DNA of 64,000 nucleotides from Chrysoporthe austroafricana. Lineage: Eukaryota > Ascomycota > Sordariomycetes > Diaporthales > Cryphonectriaceae. The DNA lies in assembly GCA_001051155.2 (NCBI GenBank), contig JYIP02000008.1, positions 1,302,001 through 1,366,000 of the forward strand, given 5' to 3'. Shown piece after piece: positions 44,715-57,468 of this stretch (position 1 is the first letter of the stretch; every line of letters starts with the position of its first letter). Below the pieces are notes generated by a model. It was not told the origin of the DNA and searched no databases. It was given only the letters and a program-made list of their open reading frames with translations. Position numbers and translations under genes: made by a program.

Positions 44715-46892
44715 TTTGTATGCGTTGGAAGCGATTCAATAGTAGTGTCGATGGAGAAAATATTTCATGATGGAAACACAATTAACAGTGCCGATATCCT
44801 CTTGGTCTCAAAGGGCCAGCCTGGCCTCTTCCGGTGGCGTGGTTATCCGGAGTATAGAGAGCCGCGTCTAAATTGGGTGAAATTAGCCTGTAGCATTGCC
44901 AGACCTCGGGCCCGCCATTCGGGTTTCGCTCCCGTCCCATGGAGTCACACTGGAGGTTAAGAGGCATTTTATTGTTTAGTGATTCTTGGGCGAGATGTAC
45001 TGCTTTGGATGCTAGGCAACATAAAAGTCCAACATAGTCCAATGCTGTTCCATGCAGCAATTACCTTAGCACTTCTTCCCAACTAAGGGACAGCGTTCTC
45101 CCCATTTTTCATGCAACTGGGAGGAGCTTGACTACTTTGGAAATAGCTATCAGAAAGTTACTGATACAATGCGAAAACCATGTTCAAAAGGTCAGCAATC
45201 TATGCGTCTGCTCTGGTCTCCAAGTAAGTTAAGTCATAAAACTTGGGTGTCTTTGCATTTCATCGTTCGCTACTATAATAATTATGCACCAGATTGTGGC
45301 TCCTAACACATATGACAGGATCAGCTCGTGGTGTCGTCCTTTAACAGCCTAGTATATTGCCGCTTTTCACCAACCACTCTCAAAATATACAGTTTTATCA
45401 TCATGCACTGTTGTGTGTCAGCGCACCACCAAGATAGCTGAAACCGAATGTGGCAAAAACTCGCCTTACATTCCCTCATTTGCTCGCATTCCTCCTCTGA
45501 AGTAGGGGCGGATTCCTCAAGAGGGCGGATCACCATGTATTAATCGACCATCCCACTGCCCAGCATCACTATAGTCCTAAATGCCCCTTTTTACAAGCTG
45601 ATACGCGATGGTAGTAAGGACGCAGAAATAGAAGAGTGCATCTAGTGATAGCTTTGGCTTCATAGAAGAAAAGTAAACAATCCAGCTCTATCCGAGGACT
45701 AAGTCCAGTACCTGTACATATTTTCACTGTGTGATATGCTGTGAATGCATGCTCTTTTCCATATATTAACAATCCCTTCCCCCGTCTGGAATTTGAGGTC
45801 ATTTCGACGCATTTGTATGGTACAACCCCCTGGGAAGATCTTCAAAAAGTGAGACAGTCCGGGCCAGCATTAAGACATGGTGTCATCAAGGACCTCAACA
45901 ATTTAAGTTATCGCAAAGATCATTGGGCTGGCGCGCTGGGGACTGACACTGGAGGCACCATATTTATTCGGTGTGACCGGCCAATGTCAGTAATCCTACA
46001 TACACGCACGCGTGCGTGCCTCGCCCCTGACTCTCGATAACGGCTACTCGGATGAAACACAGCCAGGTAGGCATGGCAGACACCGAGGCTTCGGGCTGGA
46101 CCGAGAACCATGGTCAGGCTCTACTTACTCGTCTGGTGAATTGTCTATATGACAGCACCCACAACGGATCTCATGGCTGGTTCTTGCGTGGCTAATATTG
46201 ATAAGCAATTCATGCGCTTGAGCAGCATTTCCCGACCCCAGCTGTCGACTTACAGATGCATAGTGCCAACCCATCTACTGATGTCTTGCTGTGTGATACC
46301 TTCCTACAAAGACGTGGCTGAATTTGTCTTTTCACGAGATCTGTGGTTTCAGGTGCATCACCCCTCACTTCACATGGGATTTGACGTCGGGGAAAATCAT
46401 AAGCGAGGCTGCATATATTTGGTACAGATTTTCATTTCTATTAATCCATTCGCAGAAATTTCATGTGGCCCAAAAATCCGCTACCGACTCGCTACTGTCA
46501 CATGTCACCCGCAAACGGGAGCAGAAGGCCCGGGTAGGGAGGCGGACACTCGTCAAGGCTAGGTTAGCACGGTTAGCTAACCCCCAGCTCAGTCATGGAA
46601 TGCACCGTAGGACGAGATCGCCAGCAGTTTCGTATTTCAGTCCCCGCTTTTAAGCTAGAAGTGCTATGGTTCGTCCTGAGGAATGAGGGATGGAGAACCG
46701 ACTGAACACCACTGGCTGAAAACGGATAGTGAGTCCGGAAGCAAGGGGCGAAGGGAGTCGGTAGTATGCAAATGGGCCATTGCTGAAAAGTGCGACTTCG
46801 CTGAAATACCCAACTTCTTTCGATGTTTTTGCTGGATGAAATTCCTGCTCCTTTCCGCTACTCATGATTTTGTCCGAGCGTTTTGTGTCATC
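44715..46892. other. 2.2 kb intergenic between divergent genes
   Basis: Promoters of the TPR-SET and acyltransferase genes at the ends. Frames up to 170 codons are motif-free. The 45100-45800 part is AT-rich. No repeat or tRNA found. Confidence 0.5.
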
Positions 46893-48597
46893 ATGCTACC
46901 TCCCTGGGTATCAAAGCACGCCGACGAGTCCAACGATGATTCTCACAACACTCCATATGTCCCACTCGAAAGTGTGGAAGAGAAGGAGATTAACGATATA
47001 GACCTCGAGGATGTTGAGATATACTCAGAACCGACAGAGTTCAAAACCCCCGTAAAGGACCTGCTGCATCGCCTCAAGAGTGGCCTTGGGCATTTCCATA
47101 TCGGGCTCCTATATTTACTACTGCCAAGTTTTCTGGATTGGACGTCAGGCCGGCCAAAGAAATTACATTCAACAGCCTGGTTAGGTAATGAATCTCGAAT
47201 CAACTTAAGAGAGATATAATACAGACTCAGTAATGACTAACATGGCATTAGACGGTCTTCGCGGTATCGCTGCTTTCTTCGTCGTTCTCCACCACTCCAG
47301 CCTCCTCTGGTTCTCATGGAATATTCACGGCGGCTGGAACCCCACTGCGGACCAGACAGGATGGCTGATAAGGTTACCCATTATCCGATTGATCATCTCG
47401 GGCGCCCCCCAGGTTAGAATATTTTTCGTTGTGTCAGGATATGCGATCTCCCACAAGCCTATCAAGCTGGCTCGTCAAGGACGCTACGCCGAGGTCGGGT
47501 CCGCGTTATCCTCGTCCGTCTTTCGTCGACATTCACGACTGTTCCTTCCTGCAGCATTTGTCACGCTGATGAGCGCCCTGATAACGCAAATGGACCCGGA
47601 CTGGTTCGGTGCAGTTGGCCTGGAGGGCACCGCGGTACCGGTCAGATTGCCACCTCACGCCAGCAACCTCATGGACCAGTTGTGGAATTTCAAGGACACG
47701 GAAATACAAGCGACGAATCCTATATCCCAGGGGCTCGCCCAAGGGGGCGATCCCAGGGTCTTCAACAATCCCTACGATCCAAATCTGTGGACACTTCCGA
47801 TGGAGTTCAGCAGCTCATTCGTCATCTTCCTGTTCCTGACAGCATTTGCAAGAGTACGCAACAGGGTCAGGATGGCTTTTGCCTTGGGGATCATCGTCTA
47901 TTTCCAGTACTACTTTGTATACTGGGCCCTCTTCCCATTCCTCTGCGGCATGTTCATCTGCGACCTCCACTTCGAGATCGACGAGATAAAGGCGAGCTAC
48001 GCCGAAGAGCTCGACTCTAGTGGCACCTCTGTTCTGCCGATGTGGGCTCGTGTTCGACAAAGCTTCATGGCACAACTCGTTACCAAGACCGGACGGACCT
48101 GCACTGGTATCAGCGGACGTATACTCGGCCTCTTCGCATTCTTCTGCTCCCTCTGGCTTCTAAGTACACCAGATGCCTTTCTAGGGCCTCAACTGTCCTG
48201 GGGCTACGTGACACTCACATCGTGGGTGCCAGACAGGCTCCGGGACCAGGTGCTGGTTCCTACGGGAGCAGCCATCCTCGTACTTGTCGTCGACCAATGT
48301 TCTTTTCTGCAGGTTCTTTTCACCAACTCTTTCTCGCAGTACATGGGGCGAATCTCCTATGCTCTTTACTTGGTCCACGGACCTCTGCTGTGGTCAATTG
48401 GTCTGAGTTTCGGTCACACAATGCTTGGTCTCACCGGGCAGGGGACCAATACAGAATACACCTTTGGTATCTTCCTGGCCGCATGCTTGTGGTGGCCTAT
48501 TACTATTTATGTGGCGGATCTCACTGCCCGATTCGTGGATGAGAATTGTGTGCGCCTCGGAAAGTGGGTCTATGAGAAATTGTTGAAGGAGGAATAA
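46893..48597 (+). CDS. Acyltransferase-3 family integral membrane protein
   Basis: Exons 46893-47184 and 47252-48597, joined by a 67-nt intron (donor GTAATG, branch GACTAAC, acceptor TTAG), give 545 residues. The splice restores TAWLDGLRGIAAFFVVLHHS, the hallmark start of the acyltransferase-3 domain (PF01757) with its catalytic-type His pair. About ten hydrophobic segments follow, with the IFFVVSGYAIS and ISYALYLVHGP blocks. Family members O-acylate sugars, sterols or secondary metabolites using acyl-CoA on membranes. The 95-residue N-terminus is acidic and cytosolic-looking. ATG 46893 (MLPPWVSK) was chosen; the frame is open further upstream, with another ATG at residue -20 or so. Confidence 0.85.
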
Positions 48598-49718
48598 TAA
48601 TACGCTACGCAAAAAGAATATTAATAGATTGGAGAATAGACGATAAGATGACTCCGAAAGCCAATACGCCGTCACACTTAGTGGGTGTCTGTGAGTCCAA
48701 CTACCCAAGATTACACTGGCACATGTCTTCATAAATTTACTGGCGTAGTGACTGTCAATCCTTCTCTGCTCGAGGTCTCGAATGTTCCGGGTCTCTCCGT
48801 ATGAGAAGTGTCTAGTAATCTTGAATTAAACCCGAGTCTTTCGCGTGCCGATATTTGGGGCGGGGGGGCCCAGAAACCGCCTATGTAGCAAGCGTGCACA
48901 ATGTATAAGTACTTAGAGCCCAAAGCAAGAGAAATAAGATGAAGAAAGAAAAGAGGCCGTACAGCTGGACAGATGTGACAATCTGTGCTGAGGCTATTAG
49001 ACTGCACGAAGAAGCCTGGCGCGATTGAGATCGACTGGTCCACATGCATCATGTGGAGATGCGTGATACGGACGTAGCGCCAAGCAGATTGGCCTAGCTT
49101 CGTTTCGTGAAAGGTGTAGGCATTCTGTTCGAAAGAAAGAAGAAACGGCAGAATCAGCCGGTTATCCAGGATGACGAAAGTCTGCTAGAATATCCCGACT
49201 TGTTCTTGCTCAGAAAAACATCACCAATGCTGAAGCGAATTCTAATTTCCCTACCTGTTTTTGCAAGCGCTGCTTTAGCAAGGCAGCTCGCCTCTCTGCC
49301 TGGTATTTCGTAGCAGGCGCGGACATGGAAGGTAGAAGGTAAGTAAATGAAAATATACGGGAAGATGGTCTGGAATCTAAAAAGTACCCGGTAGAAAGAA
49401 ATGAATTCAGGTTATGGCTACCTACTTGAATACAAACCTGGGCCGTCTAAACAAGCAGCGGGTTTAAATACGCATGCCTGGCCGGGCAAATCATATTGCG
49501 TTTTGAAACACTGGACCAACATCTTCTTGCACGATACATTTCGAGCCGTCCGTATCTTAACATTCTGCATATCATTCCTAGGGATGGCCGAGAGATTTTT
49601 GTTGTTATCGTTTTGTTAAGTGGTACTTGAGTTGGGGGGGCCGGGGGGGGGGCGTTGTCAGCCGTGACCAGATGCATACATAAGATGGAATTTTCGAAAG
49701 GCCGTATAATGTGGTACA
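48598..49718. other. Intergenic, G-runs near its end
   Basis: No coding content. Two G runs of seven and ten bases separated by CC lie at 49634-49652, about 70 bases before the tRNA-Asp. Confidence 0.5.
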
Positions 49719-49806
49719 TCTCCTGTCGTATAGTGGCTAGTATGTGAGCTTGTCATGCCCAGCGCAAAACTCGCTCGAGACCCGGGTTCAATTCCCGGCG
49801 GGAGAG
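49719..49806 (+). tRNA. tRNA-Asp (GTC) with a 16-nt intron
   Basis: Acceptor TCTCCTG (49719-49725) pairs with CGGGAGA (49799-49805), discriminator G. The D-arm is GTAT-AGTGGCTA-GTAT. The anticodon stem is TGAGC with GCTCG, the loop TT-GTC-A then a 16-nt intron (49756-49771) and C. The T-arm is CCGGG-TTCAATT-CCCGG. The arms resemble tRNA-Asp, and the intron is in the canonical 37/38 place. A T7 run follows. Confidence 0.93.
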
Positions 49807-50161
49807 AATTTTTTTCTCATCTTCTGATTTTTATCTCTCATCTTCTAAATTTTATTTCATCCTTTCCATGCCTTTTACAAATTCTAATTCACGCGAAGGC
49901 GGGGCAGCAGGGGTTCAGCATGCGTATTACATCCGTGCTGATCCGGACAAAGTCAGGATGCTTATGTAATCATACGTCACAAGGTCTGATATCGGGCCAG
50001 CGGGTGACTGGTGTTCCCCAGATACTGCCTTCACCAATGGGACCAAGCCGTTCAGAAGTCCCGCCAGAAGTCCAACACTGTTTGACCGAAAGCTTCGACG
50101 GTTATGACATATGTTTCTGGGCTACCTGGCACATGGGTTCAATACACGACTTCCCCTGATA
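49807..50161. other. Intergenic
   Basis: Between tRNA-Asp and the esterase stop; no coding content seen. Confidence 0.5.
49809..49815 (+). terminator. Pol III terminator of tRNA-Asp
   Basis: Seven T directly downstream of the tRNA end. Confidence 0.8.
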
Positions 50162-51154
50162 CTACCAGTCCACGAAGTAGCTAATCCCGTCAGCCAAGGC
50201 GACAGCAGCCACGGAAGCATGATCACTGCCCACATATTCCTTCAGCTCCGCATTTCTCAACCTAGGACTTGAGTCTAGATACTGAAACAGGGTGTTGCAA
50301 TCGTCTCCCATTGTGTACGTGACGCCGTAACTCTCCAGCAGGGCTATGCGGGACAGGAACTCTTCGTAAGTCTCAGTACGTCGCCGCCGAGGATACTGCT
50401 CCAGGCTACCATACGACAGCTGGAAGGCCGGCTTCGTCGCGTTCTCAGGTAGGGTAGCCTCCTCCAACCAAGACATATGGCTCAGGATGTATCTGTCGTC
50501 CCAAGTAAGGTCTGGGCTCGCTGCGAGAAAGGTGTCGAACAGGTCAGGCCGCCGGAGCAGGGCGTAGACGACGAAGAGTCCCCCGAAGGAGTGGCCGTAC
50601 AGAGCCTCACGCTCGAATGTCACCTGGGGGAACTCAGATCGGACGAAAGGTCGCAGGATATGCTCGATGAAATCGATAAAGTCATCGGATCCTTCCCTCA
50701 CCCCCGGGTTGGCCGGCGGTACCTCCCCGGGTGTCACGGGCTGGAAGTCGATGCTCCGCTGTGAGCCATAGACGGAGTCCGTCAAAGGGTACCCAATGCT
50801 CACGGTGATGGTATCTGGCTGGTCCAACTCGACGGCGTCTCGGCGGCGCCATGCTTCTGTTCCTGTCATTCCTAAGGCGTTGCCGTCTAGGATAAACCTG
50901 CCCATGCGACAGCTTAGCTTCCGGCCCAAAAAACTTCCACGGCCACCCTCGTGAAGGAAGAAGGCTTACATGGTCAGAGCCGTGCTATCCGCTTCCTGTC
51001 GCGTGGCCGGCCATTCCAGAGGCCATGAAATCTGGATTTGGTATTGCAAATCGAGTCCATTTGTGACATTCCACAACGCGACATTAGGAAATACCGTCTC
51101 TAGAAACGCGGTTACCAATGGAGTAAACGTCCAGGTATAATTTGTCAGTGTCAT
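50162..51154 (-). CDS. Esterase-D/siderophore-esterase-like alpha/beta hydrolase
   Basis: Exons 51154-50970 and 50897-50162, joined by a 72-nt intron (donor GTAAGC, acceptor GGCAG), give 306 residues. The chain matches the putative esterase family (PF00756): YQIQISWPLEW, FILDGNALG rebuilt at the splice, DTITVSIGYP, RSIDFQPV, then the nucleophile GHSFGGLFVVYAL, SPDLTWDD and the catalytic His in GSDHASV. Acidic partner is probably in the FLSRIALLESYGV region. Bacterial IroE and fungal siderophore triacetylfusarinine esterases share this layout, as do formylglutathione hydrolases. No signal peptide, so probably cytosolic. No siderophore genes lie beside it, so the substrate is open. Confidence 0.87.
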
Positions 51155-51796
51155 CCTGATACGTATCGGCGTTATTCTCAGTAACAATGACAGATCCAAC
51201 ACAGGGCGTTGCTGTGGCGAATCATTCACCCGGAAATTACATCACGTATCACTGTTTTCATGTAATAATTTGGCGTCCTATATTAATTACTCGAAGAAGC
51301 GGGGTCGTCAGCTGTTGTCATTGGCTATCCCCGGAGCATGCCAAGTCTCCAAGTGTGCCAAGGTTACTTACCCAAACCTGGTTTTGCATGTCCCTCGAGA
51401 TTTCAATTCCCGCTGATCACTTCGACACTGTACATCCTGAATGTAATGTCATTTTTGCAGAGTCCTGGGCGTCTTAAACTTTATTCAGTTGGCGCTCCGC
51501 GACGAAGCAAGGATTGCGTCTCTTTTTGGGTGTGAGATTTTGCTATAATTATTTCAATGACACTACACTTTAGCACCACGCATATAATTACCCCGCTCAG
51601 CGCCAGCGATTCTTCCATGGCTCTGGATATGCAGGACACACTCTCAGACCAGGCATCGCCCGGTTAACCAGCTCAACGATAGGATATTCTTTAGCGGGCT
51701 TAGTGATCATTTAAGCCTTGAGAGATCCTTACACCAAGAAATCACCCCTCCGGGCCATCTCGCAGTGGTGAAATTCAGTAGACTTCGTTCCCAATT
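51155..51796. other. Intergenic
   Basis: Promoter of the esterase gene and 3' flank of the Clr5-domain gene. No motif seen. Confidence 0.5.
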
Positions 51797-53620
51797 TCAC
51801 ATAAATAGATGCCTCACTTCGTGCCATTCCTGCCCCCTATCGTCATCAAAGTACGTAGACCCACGAACAGCCTGCATCAGGCAGTTCTCCGCCTCAGTTG
51901 CCATCCCAGACTGCCGGTGTATGCAAGATAAGCAGTACCACGCCAGCCGAGTCAGCACTTTTCTCTGCGGAGAAATGACATCCTCGTAAGCAGTAACCAT
52001 TTGTAGCTTTGACTTGGCTGATGCAGTGTCGCCTGAGTTGTATGCCAACACAGCCACGTTGATTTCACGCGCCAGTTGATCGTTCATATTTTGACTGGGT
52101 TGAGCTGGTAGCGAAATCGTTTCTGGGGCTAGGGAATATGGCCAAGAGCCAAATGAATCAAAGGTCGGGGTTGCTGGCATCGATAACGAAGCCTCCGTCT
52201 CCGGTGTATAGGCATCGAGAAGTTCAGGAGCGATAAATTCTATTCCATCGTCCCCAACATCTTGGTGCTCCTGCATGTTATCAGAACTCCTTTCCGACTC
52301 GATAAGGTCTTGCGTGGATGGCGACAAGTTCAATGAGTATATTCCACGGTGAATGGCTTCCTCGAGATTCGCAATAGCCGGAGCGGATATGTTTTGTGTT
52401 CCTTGAGTGACCGTTGGGAGGACCTGCTCATGTATATATGAGGTTACTTGCGGATGATGCTCGAATGCAGCCGCGAAATTTTGAAGAAAGAGCTCCTTTG
52501 CTTTGTCTCTGTGCGCGAGAGCACGGTCTGACATTGCCAAGAGCCTGTTCCTGTGTTGAAATATCCTCATTTTCGCACCTGAATCCGTAGACGAGAGTAA
52601 ACCCCGTGTGGCATCTGATGCCAGCTTGCAGATCGCGATAACGTAGCAACGGTCGACCCTATCGACGCAAGACTCACGCGGCTGCTGGCTTTGAGACTCT
52701 TCCATGCTGTAGATTTCTGGAGGGTCAGCCGCTTGATGAAATATTTGCGATCGAAGCATGCTATTTATGGACTGATCGTTGAGGAGACCAGCATCAAAGG
52801 AGCAAGTCGGATCGAACGAGGGGACCTCATCTGCTGGGCGGTCCGCCTCTGGGGACGGGGTCCGAATCTCGATGCCCAGAGGTAGCGACCGTGCAGCATT
52901 GTCCGATCGTGTTGGCCTTGTTTCGTTATTTTCAGGCGATTCCTCCATCGAGAAGGCCCTGTGGCACTTGCTGCGACGAATGGTCTTTTGGATGCGGTGT
53001 AAGTCAAGTTCCTGACCCGATCGCCTGAAAGTTGAGGCTTTGCCCATCGAATCCCTGCTTTCCTTCATTTCAAGAAGCTCGTTGGCGAATTGAGAAGACA
53101 GGTTCTTCCATAAGCCCCATTCCTTGAAGCGTAGTTTGAATTGCTTCGGCCTGCGAAGTCGTAAACTTCAGTATATGACGGTGCACCCATGGCGCCGTCA
53201 GTCACGCCCGCAAACAACGAAGGGGAGCAAGAGACATTTGGCGCTCAAGTCGAAGGTACAGCCTGTCGCAGAAAGTGCGTCTTGTGGAACTTACGTGGCA
53301 ACAAAGTTATACCGAGTTTTGAGAATGTATGATACCCTGGCGAGAGTCTTGTTTTCTTCGATATACAGGTTTCGTATGAGTTCACGCATCGACTCCCACT
53401 TCTCAGTCGTGTGCATAGTTTCCTTGATTCGAGACCGCCTGGGCACCCGAGTCTGCGGGGATGGGCGCTCGAGCTCATCCGTCGGCGGAGACTTCGTTGG
53501 TGGTGTACGTGCCATCATGTCAGGACAATCTTCGATGCTTTGCATTACCTCTTGTGGGTCGCTGATATTCTGACAAAGTCTTTGGCCTGGTCGTTGCATT
53601 GCTATCGGTGAGTTGTCCAT
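51797..53620 (-). CDS. Clr5-domain protein
   Basis: Exons 53620-53295 and 53150-51797, joined by a 144-nt intron (donor GTAAGT, acceptor CGCAG), give 559 residues. The splice rebuilds the Clr5 domain (PF14420) at about residues 74-133: KWESMRELIRNLYIEENKTL, then YNFVATPKQFKLRFKEWGLW. The N-terminus is rich in Pro, Thr and Ser. Downstream the chain is largely hydrophilic, with a basic segment after the Clr5 domain (RIQKTIRRSKCHRAF, about residues 152-165) and a helical C-terminal region holding a TPR-like pair (AVLAYNSGDTASAKSKLQ). Clr5 proteins are known from fission yeast silencing and from many filamentous fungi as uncharacterised paralogues; nuclear function is inferred. The intron is the longest in the window. 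Confidence 0.83.
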
Positions 53621-56600
53621 ATATCAATAACTTCTGGGGCTGCGTTGTGTCGCGCGATGAGTTGCGGTGTGCTATGGTGATGTCTGGCATAGGTGCTGCG
53701 AAGTGAAGGAATGAGCAAGCTAAGAAATTTCAGAGGTAATTAATGGGCAAAGCCTGAGAAAGTGGCCTTACTAGGTTCCTCGTGCTGGGGGAGCCACTCC
53801 TAGCAGGAGCCAACCCGGCTTTTGCTCGATTGATTACCTAGTTCCAAGTCAAACCAAGGCTATCAAGGACGTACCCCTCCAGTCCGTGCTTCAGAGTCAC
53901 TAGCAGCGTGGCACCTTGAGCCTCCCTCCCTGGCTTGGCCCTCCTTGCATTTTGTTCCACTTGACATACCGCAGAGCGGGCGCTAGATAGCTTACTTTCC
54001 CACGACGCCCCGAGACTTTGAGGGCCGAGTGAGGCTAAGCAGATGCTGAGCAGATGCTGGGCAACTAGAAGTGTCAGATCGTATGATGACACAAATGAGC
54101 TTTAGACCGAGTGGGATGGCTACTCCGTGCTCCGTGCTACGCATTGCGCCGGGCTCAATACCTGGGCGCCCGTCTTGAATGGTCGGCTAGTCGGCAGGAT
54201 GGGCTGGAAAACAGCAACTTAGGTCATAGAAATATGGAGTCAGGATCCTGCATCGGGAATGCTAAATGCAGGAAGGATGACAAGGTTGCGTGAGAACCCA
54301 CCAGACTCAAATAAGATAGCCGGCAAGTCGCGCGCACCTCATTTACATACCTTAGTGGAAGGGGCGGAACCATGGCGGGCCACCCGATCTTCTTGATGAT
54401 GTGGAATCCAACAGACTAAGACGCGGCCTCCAGATCTGCACCAGATAAGTAATTACGTAGTAAGCACTTCGCTGGGGCACCTGTCCGAGGCGGAGGCTTA
54501 TCTGGCCGAGACAAGACGGATTCAAGGAGCTAGCTAGCACTTGGGCTTCGCTTGACTTCTCTCTAAGCGCGCACACAGAAGCCGGTGATTGGTGGTGTTA
54601 CAGCACAGCATTCATGCGTAGCTTGTATACAACCTTCCAATGTTGTTGTTTGCGCAACACCTGTTTCATCTTGCGTGGGCCGCTGCTAGGCACCCTTTGA
54701 GGCGAGGGTAATGAATGACTAATTAACAGCCGGAGTGCCTAGTTTTTGCCTTCTCTAGCAACTCATTATCGGCGCAAATCGCGAATCGGACGGATGATCC
54801 CTCCTGTCTTCTGCTCGACTCGGTTTCACAGCACATCAAGTAACCCTGAGTCATTGACTACGGTTAATTAATATACAGCGCAGGCGAAATCCAACCCGGC
54901 AGATATGCCTTTCCGGAAGCTCAAATTAAGGGCTCTCAAATATTGGTTCCATGTCACGTTCACGCCCTTCGCTGTCGTTTCGCGTCTCGCTGTTCTCCGT
55001 GCCTATTGACTTCTCAAAGCCAACGCTGCCTGGCCATTTCCAGGCTAGCTAGACCCGTAAGTCGGCTCAAGCAGATGTGCCCGCATTGTCCGCTCTTGTC
55101 CCAGTCAAGCCGGTCGCTACTGACACCTGCGACGGCAATCGGTGCCTCTTCAGGTACCGTGGATCCTACCACTCAGTTGACGCAATGAACAAGCCGGCCA
55201 ACAAAATGTGCCACGTTACCGAAAGCTTGTGCAAGTCCGTTCACTAGTCCGCAACAAGCTGCGCTAGCCCAAATGACGGCACATGTTTTTCGAGACCTAC
55301 CCCTCTTAGTATCTATCGACGACAGCGATGTCTCAGTGCCCAATTCCATCCACATATCCACATTGAAGGGACATAAGACACATGACAGGTAATACCTCGA
55401 AATTGATTGCCATTAAAGAGCCGAGGTAGCCTCTCGAACTTCCGCCAGGAGAGAATCAACTGGCGGATACAGGCCACTTCACGGAGTTGATTATTACTTC
55501 AGCCTACTTAGCAAGAAGCTTAAAGAAAGCCTTGGTCTCAGCTGGAGAACAACGAAGCAAGCACGAGACTGTAAGAAATAAGCGTGCTGGGTACAACTGC
55601 ATAGGAATGTGCCTTATAGACACGCGGCCTAAGTTTCTGATCGCTCACTCGCGCGTTCTTAGGGTCTGATACCGCATACAGAACGGAGCGGTATAAAATG
55701 ACAAGCTCTGACACCATGAGAACGATACGAAGAGGCAAATCATCGAACTCTAACTTGAAAATAAATTTGAAAATCGAAACGTGTCTTCCTTGAAATGAAT
55801 AACAGTGTCATCACAGGCTGAAAGGTAGTTATCGCCAAGGTTGATAGAAATAGGAAGTCCGCCGGACAAAATTAAACTCCACAAGGGCACTTCGAGAAAA
55901 CAATCCAAAAGTCTAATGGGCTTATGATCCCATAATCGCTATGACAATTGCTGCCGATTTCTTTCTATGATAAATTCTCATGCAATCCTGCGCTGTGCAC
56001 ATCTACCTAGGTGGTACCGCTGGTACGCTTCTGACTTTAGACCTTCACTTGCTAATTGTGGAATTGACCTCGCGCCGCGGATCAGAGATACCATTCTTCG
56101 AGAGGCAGTAATCCCGATCAATGACGACCTTAGCCCAGCGACCTCCGAGCTCAGACTGCCGTCAAGGCGCGCACGCTCACCCAAGTCCGGTGCGAGCCGC
56201 CACGAGCCACGACGCACTCACACTTGCATTCATCCAGAGAAGATCTTCACTCACAAGCAGCTAGTTCCACGAACTTCCAGACGGGCCAAATAGAATTTGC
56301 GCTACGACAATCATGAAGGAGCAGGCTGGCACGTGGCTGCGAGAAGGCGACCGCAGGGCTGCGAGCGCCACTGACCCTAACCCGGGGCTGCGGCAGCCTT
56401 TCCAGCTCTCGCGGGCCCCTCAAAGTCCGTCAATCCGCTTCCAAGAGGTGGTACTCAACTGAATTATGACTCACGAGTCCCCTCTTGCATATGTCGCACG
56501 CTTCTAGTGAGCACTAGGCGGGGGCAGCAACGTGGCACATGAACCAACTGCGGTTCTCATTCGAGAGGGACCAGCCTCAGCTCTGATGCGTGTGGCAGTG

Positions 56601-57468
56601 TAGGTATGTAATAATTACACCTAGTGTTCAAAGAACTTGCGGCCACCTTTCGGGCTCAGTCGTGCTGGGAGGCCTCGAAGAGCTAGCTGGATGCCTGGTA
56701 GCCTAACTAGGTACAGGGTAACACCGAGCTCTGTATTTCAGCCCCATTAGCCCAGCCGAGGGCTTGACCAGATTGGAAATCAACCAGTTGTAGATGACCA
56801 CGCCTGAAGGAAGTACTGGACATTTCGAAGTCTGCTGAGTAGGTGAGACACCGACAAATCGTTCCCAGGAACCTCCAGTTAGATACTGCTTCCGCGGGCC
56901 GCCCTGTCTTGTTGCTTCACGCTCTCTTGGATTCAACCCTTCACTTTATGAAAGCTGTGTATTCTTGAGGATCTTTCAATTTTCCAAAATGCTACTAATA
57001 GACATGCCAGGCCCTCTGGACATCCAATGTTTGAAGATCATCTTGACATACCATTCACACAGAACCTTAGCGAGTGGTCGAGTTGGACTTCGCGAAGACA
57101 CAGCTGATAGTTGCTCGGGTACCTAAGCGTTGAACGGAGTACGTAATTACTAAAAACAACTCTTCACTCAATATTGATACCAATGACGTTTGTGATACGA
57201 GCACAATGCAGTTGGTAGCGAGTAATCACGCGGACAGTCATGAATCGGCAGAAGTTGCTTATGAATGATGCATAATTCAGGCTGATTCTGGATCCCGTGT
57301 CACATTTCCAGCCTGTCTGCCATTTTGCGGACCCTCCGGAATCATGCCTATTCATGCTAGCTAAGACAAACCAAGGACGCCTTCGTAACGAGACATCTAC
57401 CCACTACGTTGCGACCCTGCGTGCTCTCAATCACCAAGTGCGCATCACATTCTGCCTCGACTCACACC
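53621..57468. other. 3.8 kb gene-free region
   Basis: The largest gap in the window. Many short frames on both strands (60-110 codons), none with family motifs. I find no transposon ends, tRNA or repeat by eye. It may hold non-coding RNA or decayed sequence. Confidence 0.5.
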
